NCBI GenBank assembly: GCA_022264855.1
Contig: JABYQU010000091.1
Coordinates: 1-56,145 of the forward strand
DNA length: 56,145 nucleotides
Direction of reading: 5' to 3'
Source of the DNA: Lenzites betulinus
Taxonomy: Eukaryota; Basidiomycota; Agaricomycetes; Polyporales; Polyporaceae
This document shows positions 51,118-56,145 of the stretch, piece by piece; position 1 is the first letter of the stretch, and every line of letters begins with the position of its first letter. Under the pieces are notes generated by a model. The model was not told the origin of the DNA, did no database searches, and saw nothing but the letters and a program-made list of their open reading frames with translations. The translations under genes were made by a program, and so were the position numbers.

Positions 51118-54100
51118 ATGGCGCTGTACACAGAACAACTCTCAAAACGCTGTCAGCGGGACAGTTGCTCTAGGAAAGCTATGGAAAACCAAGGGCCTCT
51201 CCGCTACATGCGGTCTCAGAACCCCGGTGCTCCAGGTAAAATGCTCTGTGAGCCTTGCTTAGCATACTATGAGCAGAAAAGCATAGATGCTGGTCTATGT
51301 GCGTTCGCCTTCCTATAACACCCTCTCTATGACAAGTTGATGGCCTCTAATCCATTACACCGCAGCCATTCATGGGAACCTTACCCTGGATTCGCCTCAG
51401 GCCTTCGTGGATCAACATGAGGAGTTCAAACCCTCTCAGGGGAGCATACAGCGCGATATTGCAGCTGCGCAACGTGGCGGTATGTCGCTAGCCCTTAGAT
51501 CTCCTATATGCTGAGCTACGCTGACGCTTTGACGCAGAGATGTCTCGTGTGAAGCCCATTGGATCCGGGTCGAAAAGGCCATCTGCTCTCAAGCCACTCA
51601 TGCCCCCACCTGCTGTCCCTGCCCGATCGGGTGTGCCAGCGATTCATGTGCCCGGGTGGGAGGTTTTCGAGAGGATGCGGCTGTCTTTGACGGCTCCAAA
51701 AATGTCAAAACAAACGTATTATACGGGTATCAACCTGTTCATGACCTATACGGCGACATCAAGCAGGTCTTTCAGAAGAATGCACGCCTGGGATCAACAC
51801 CTGAAGCAAGAGAGCACGTTGTTGTGAAGGCGTCCATGGTGACGTTTGAGGAAGGAAAGAAAAAGGCAACCTTAGTTGGGGTACGTCTGCATGCACCGGC
51901 ACACATCGATATCTAGCTCTCATCCTTGAACGTCCTTTATCCACAGACCGTTCAAGAGTCCATTGGCTGCGTGCCGGTTCACATTGGTGCCAGCGACCTC
52001 AAATCCCTTGTCTTCTCTGCGCTATACCCTGTATTTGTGGAATGGTGCCACATGGCGTCGCTCTCCTATGCTGAGTGCAAGATTCGAGACAAGGACGGGG
52101 TCATCATTGAACCAATCGCAGGCATAGATGGCGACCGCGACGCCCTGCCCCAGCAACAGTTCTTCCACATAAAGGAGGTACAGCGCAAGCAGCGACGCGT
52201 TTTCAAGGCGACCAAACCTGCAGAGGTGTTGCTTGAGATACCATCTCAAGTTTATACCAAGGCTCAAACCCGCAAACGGTACCACAAGGCTGGATTGGTA
52301 CGTGTCTGGGCCCTCGAGGCCTTACATGTATGTAGCTTCAGAGCTAACGATGCCATCACAGGCCGGGGACTCTGAGACCATCAGCAGCGAGGACGATATC
52401 ATCGGATGCTGAGGAGCCTCGTCACAAGCATCGCGTAAGCCCATAGCGTGTCCGGGTATCATCCACAATCCTACCCATTCTTATTTGATATTTCAGGCTC
52501 ATGTACAGGCAAGCGCTTTCGAAGAGAGGCAGCTGTCGGATTCAGCACGGTCGCCACCACACGTTCTGTCTGTTGACAGTGTGGGGCAGTAATGGTGGTG
52601 ATGGCGATGATGGCGGCGACGACGGTGATGATGCACTGATCAACAAACCGCCCTTTGAGGCATTCAAGGATATGGAGCAGAAGACCCTGAAGAGACGCAT
52701 TACTGGCGACGGCTCAAACCCGACGGTATGTTTGTAGCCTTCTGTCCTGATAGCATTAGAGCTGGTAATACTTAACTCACTCGCCGTCATGTTAGCAGGC
52801 GTTTGAGTCGGCATTAGCCACGAAGCGGCTCAGGTCCATTGAGCCGATAGCATGGCCCTTGCCGGCATCAGACCGATCGTCAACTGCACCTGAAGTATTG
52901 TTGCGAAGGCAATCGAGCTTGCCCTGCGTGGCCAGCAGGGACCGTCGCGCCCAGCAGTGATAGCATTGTGTGAGTGTCTATTATTTATCTCATAGTTGGT
53001 GCGATGTTTTATCCGTCACATAGTGTCCTCAATTGAGATACCAGTGACCGTCAGACTGAAACCGCATACAACCTTCGCCCAGCTGGTGTTGCGAGGTGCG
53101 TTTATTACGAACTATTTTGGGCGAGTCTGACATATTAATAATTATATACAGGGCCACCCAAATTGCGCCCGTGTCGGCGAATGTCACATACAACCCCAAG
53201 GCTACACCGCAGTTTGGCACATTTAAGGTGGCCTTCTTTGCGCAAACGAGCCCACCGCTCCCTGGGTTCCCGCCCTCCGGAAGTGTAGTTATGAAGCAGT
53301 CCCTACATCAGAAACCACCTCGACGCTCCGACCTCAGGGGGCATGCTGGCAATTGCTCTGCTCATGACGACCGGTCCTCCAATGCTCACGCGCCGAAGAA
53401 TTACACACTAGTTGAGAGCGGGCAGCAGGTTATCAACCTCGAGAGGGAGATCCTCTGTAACCCAATGGGCTGCTGCGCTGATGGACTGGTGTATGCGTTT
53501 ATCGCAAGAAGCCAGCACAGAGGTCCCCCTTTCACCATCCCCAGATGCGCTATGTTTTGGTGGCGCTCGCCATGGAGAAGAAGGAGTCACCCGATAGACG
53601 TGTCTTCATGTTAGAGGAGCGCATCGACAGCAAGATTGATGGACCCTGGCGAAGTATATTAACAACGGTTCCGCTATGCCTCTGAGCGCTGCGACCGCCA
53701 CCCAGAGCTGAGGAATACATCCGAGTTCCTCGTCTTCTGCCAGCATGTGCAGTATCAGGAGACAAAGGGGATGGTGTTTGTATCCGACTTTCAAGGTGCG
53801 TACAGGCCGTCATACATGCGATGCAGACACTCTAAGGCAAATATCCCAAATTTTATGTAGGCGGCGATACATTGCTCTCTGATCCACAACTTCTTACCAA
53901 GCGTGCGTCAATATCATCACCGCCTGTCCATAATCTGACCACCGCTGCCAATAGTGAGCTCTCTGCAAGGTTCGGAGACGGGAATGTCAAGGCCCATTTG
54001 TGAAGTTTTGCGACGAGCATGAATGCTCGAAGTTCTGCAGGTACTATGCATTGGGGCGACCGGGCAGCTCTAACGCAAAGGTATGTGGCATCATACCATC

Positions 54101-54272
54101 TGTATGATCAAGTGCTCACATTCTGCAACAGGGAAAGGGCAAGGCAACGGAGCCTCTCTTTCAGCCAACACTAGGCGGCGATGGTGAGCCTTCGGAAAAT
54201 GGTATGCGGAGTATGGACATTGGCACGGCTCCTCAAGGAGATGTTATCGTGTCAAATAGAACCTTACGGTAG
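51118..54272 (+). pseudogene. Alpha-kinase (MHCK/EF2K-type) gene, frame-shifted
   Basis: Remnant of a serine/threonine alpha-kinase, a family often multiplied in Agaricomycetes. The N-terminal part (51118-51290) has Cys pairs (CQRDSCSRKA, LCEPCLAYYEQK). Middle exons include YGYQPVHDLYGDIKQVF and VQESIGCVPVHIGASD with ALPQQQFFHIKEVQRKQRR. The kinase domain starts near 53160 with FGTFKVAFFAQTSPPLPGF and the ATP-binding Lys in VMKQSLHQK. From about 53460 the family sequence jumps between frames: WAAALMDW, then PPFTIP, then RYVLVALAMEKKESPDRR and VFMLEERIDSKIDGPWR, then KYINNGSAMPLS, then FLVFCQHVQYQETKGM with VFVSDFQGGDTLLSDP. Another break lies near 53990 before FCDEHECSKFCRYYALGRP, the zinc-binding C-terminal motif. 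At least four frameshifts cannot be explained by introns. The start and end are approximate. Confidence 0.82.
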
Positions 54273-55800
54273 CCGAACAGCCCCTGACAACACTCTATCT
54301 AATGCTGCACTGCTTTCATAAATGTTATATGTCTGCCCATTTGTGTCGTTGTCATCCATGAGGCTGATTATGAGGAGGAGCAAGGGAGAGGGCGCGTCAC
54401 AGAGGATGCGCGGCACGCAAGACGCGTCTGGTCCCGTGACGGGACTGTCCTGCCAAATTGGGTAAGTAGCGCTCAATCCGCCAGGTGGCGGGCGCTTCCC
54501 TCATGCTGCACTTGCCTCCTCCCCTCACCCTTGCTCTGGCCCACTGCGCCATGCTCATTCACGCTGCGCATGTTGGTGATGGAGGTCTGCCGGGCCGCAC
54601 CACGGCCCACAGCCTTATCCAATGGCCCTGTGTGGATGAGCATGGCTGTCGCCAGCTGGCATCTCGCCCCCCGGCAGCCTCTTCTCGGCACACGCTGCTG
54701 CACCCCCATTCTACCATATTGCTAGCCACATGCCTGTGTGAATGAGGCACCTGCGTGTATGGTATGTTCCTTGTTTGCTCACCCCTCCTGCAGCGCTCAC
54801 ACTGCCTACAGCCACCACCGGCGGCTGCCCCCCATCTGCCTGCGCACACCGCGTCTGCTTCCTCGCCTTGGTCTGCGCGCCTCCCGCCTCCACCCCTCAC
54901 CAGGCCCGCGTTCGGATGAGCCACTCGCAGGATCGTCTGCCGCCAACGCACGCAACCCCGCTGCACCCACCTTGAAGCGCACCTTGAAGCGCAGCACCCC
55001 TGCGTTGTGCGCACGGGTTTTGAAAGGGATGTCCGCGGCCACCCGACAAGCGCGCAGCCGTGATGTGCGGACGTGTGGTGTGAAGCCCGTGCCTGTCTAC
55101 GGTGTCAACGTCCCCCACCCGCCGCCGAACACCATGCGAGCACCACCCCGAGCATGCCCGACAACCTGCACAGGCCCCGCGTCGTGTTGCGCTTATGCCT
55201 GTTGGTACCTCGCGCCTGCACGGCCTCTACCGGAGCGTAACGCCCCCGCGCTGCGCTCTTGCCTGCGTACTGTAACGAGGAGATTCTCCAGAGTTGGCAT
55301 CAAAAGACCTAGGAGACGGTCTTCGGCTGTGCACTCACAGCTGGGAGAGGACGATGATGAAGACACGCCGCTATGTTTGATGGTCTCTGTAGGTTACTGT
55401 TTCGTATGGCATACGGTTCCCGCTTGCATGTATTGTAACCTACAGAGGCGTTGTACAACCTACTGCAACGGTGATGCGCAGCCCGCGGCGCTGCACGGTG
55501 CATGAGCTTGTTCGCGAGTGAGGCCGGCGCGTTTGCGGGTTCAGTCAGCGTTCCGCACGACTCATGCCTGTTCCGGCGGTTCCGCTATGTTTCTGATGTT
55601 TGTATTTTGATCCGTCTCTTGTTTCTGTCGTCCCGCGTACGCGGAGTCACTCCGCATCGCGCCTCCGACGTCCACGACGCGCGGGTACGACCGGTACAGT
55701 AGCTTCTCGCGGCGCGCGACCCACGTGATCGCATCGCGCCCTGCCCTTCCGCGTCCTCTACGATACATCTGCCCTCCGCGCACTGTTTGCGTGTACACTG
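54273..55800. other. Interval without recognised genes
   Basis: A 255-codon plus-strand frame (54738-55505) begins at GTG and is rich in Cys, Pro and Arg without any known motif; I regard it as chance in GC-rich sequence. A short tandem CACCTTGAAGCG repeat lies near 54968-54990. Confidence 0.45.
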
Positions 55801-55815
55801 GGCCGCTCTCTCATG

Positions 55816-56145
55816 TATATACTCGGCCGGTTTGGCCTCTATCATCATCTTGGTTTTAGTTCTCACTTTCCGGAGTGTCTCACCCGCGCTCCCTTCACGC
55901 CGCCGTCCTTCGTATCTTCTGCGCCCGTGTGCGCGTTCCGCCTTTGTCACTCTTCGTTCTCGCCTCCGCTCTCCCGCTCGTAGCTCGCACACTCGTTCCC
56001 ACGAGTGCGCAGGTGTCTATTCGGCTCTACTTAGGCGACACATCCGTACCTACGGGTATTATCTCACCTGCACACCCTTCTCTAGTTGCTACAGGGGACT
56101 CGCCCGCCACTGCCTACGACCACTCAGGGAGTTAGCATCGCCATC
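55816..56145 (+). promoter_or_regulatory. Possible promoter of a gene beyond the right edge
   Basis: TATATAC at 55816 is followed by a long C/T-rich stretch (about 55855-56015), the pattern seen before noxA, GNAT and bZIP in this window. No ATG-started frame of note follows before the window ends, so any coding start or spliced first exon would lie to the right. Confidence 0.3.

Noticed and set aside
54738..55505. 255-codon plus-strand frame near the right end
   Set aside because: It begins at GTG, has no recognisable domain, and its composition matches chance frames in the rest of the GC-rich sequence.

Overview
This window looks like a GC-rich chromosome segment from a filamentous basidiomycete, probably an Agaricomycete. 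Genes carry many 50-70 nt GT-AG introns, promoters have TATA boxes and C/T-rich leaders, and the gene families fit: Plavaka-type CACTA transposase, NoxA, GH28, GPI11, NOP53, RPL34 and alpha-kinase. I cannot name the genus from sequence alone. All protein assignments rest on motifs read by eye; no database search was run.

Layout. Positions 1-5.2 kb hold a CACTA-like DNA transposon with a leftward Tnp2 transposase and a convergent acidic companion gene that is cut by the left edge. Positions 6.5-23.3 kb hold four host genes, all on the plus strand: a 15-exon secreted GH28 pectinase, the superoxide-generating NADPH oxidase noxA, a GNAT acetyltransferase and a bZIP transcription factor with a polyglutamine tract. 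They are separated by unusually long, CpG-rich stretches without recognisable genes (12.5-15.7, 16.9-21.8 and 23.3-26.7 kb). Positions 26.7-37.4 kb form a denser housekeeping block: a transaldolase-like protein that lacks the Schiff-base lysine, GPI11/PIG-F, a PHO13-type HAD phosphatase (convergent with GPI11), RPL34, NOP53 and a tRNA-Gly(GCC).

Positions 37.7-50.6 kb are mobile DNA. A broken IS630/Tc1-like DDE transposase is followed directly by a young, apparently complete Ty3/Gypsy chromovirus (40128-50646). Its two 242-bp LTRs differ at one position. Gag-protease and RT-RNaseH-integrase-chromodomain are two ORFs in the same frame, separated by a UAG. A third sense ORF of 777 codons, of unknown function, follows pol, preceded by its own promoter-like stretch. 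After ORF3 comes a non-coding array of alternating hairpins whose stems change sequence but keep pairing, while their 8-nt loops are conserved. ORF3 plus this array is the most interesting and possibly undescribed system in the window.

Positions 51.1-54.3 kb contain a frame-shifted alpha-kinase pseudogene. The last 1.9 kb has no recognised gene, but it ends in a promoter-like sequence that may belong to a gene beyond the right edge.
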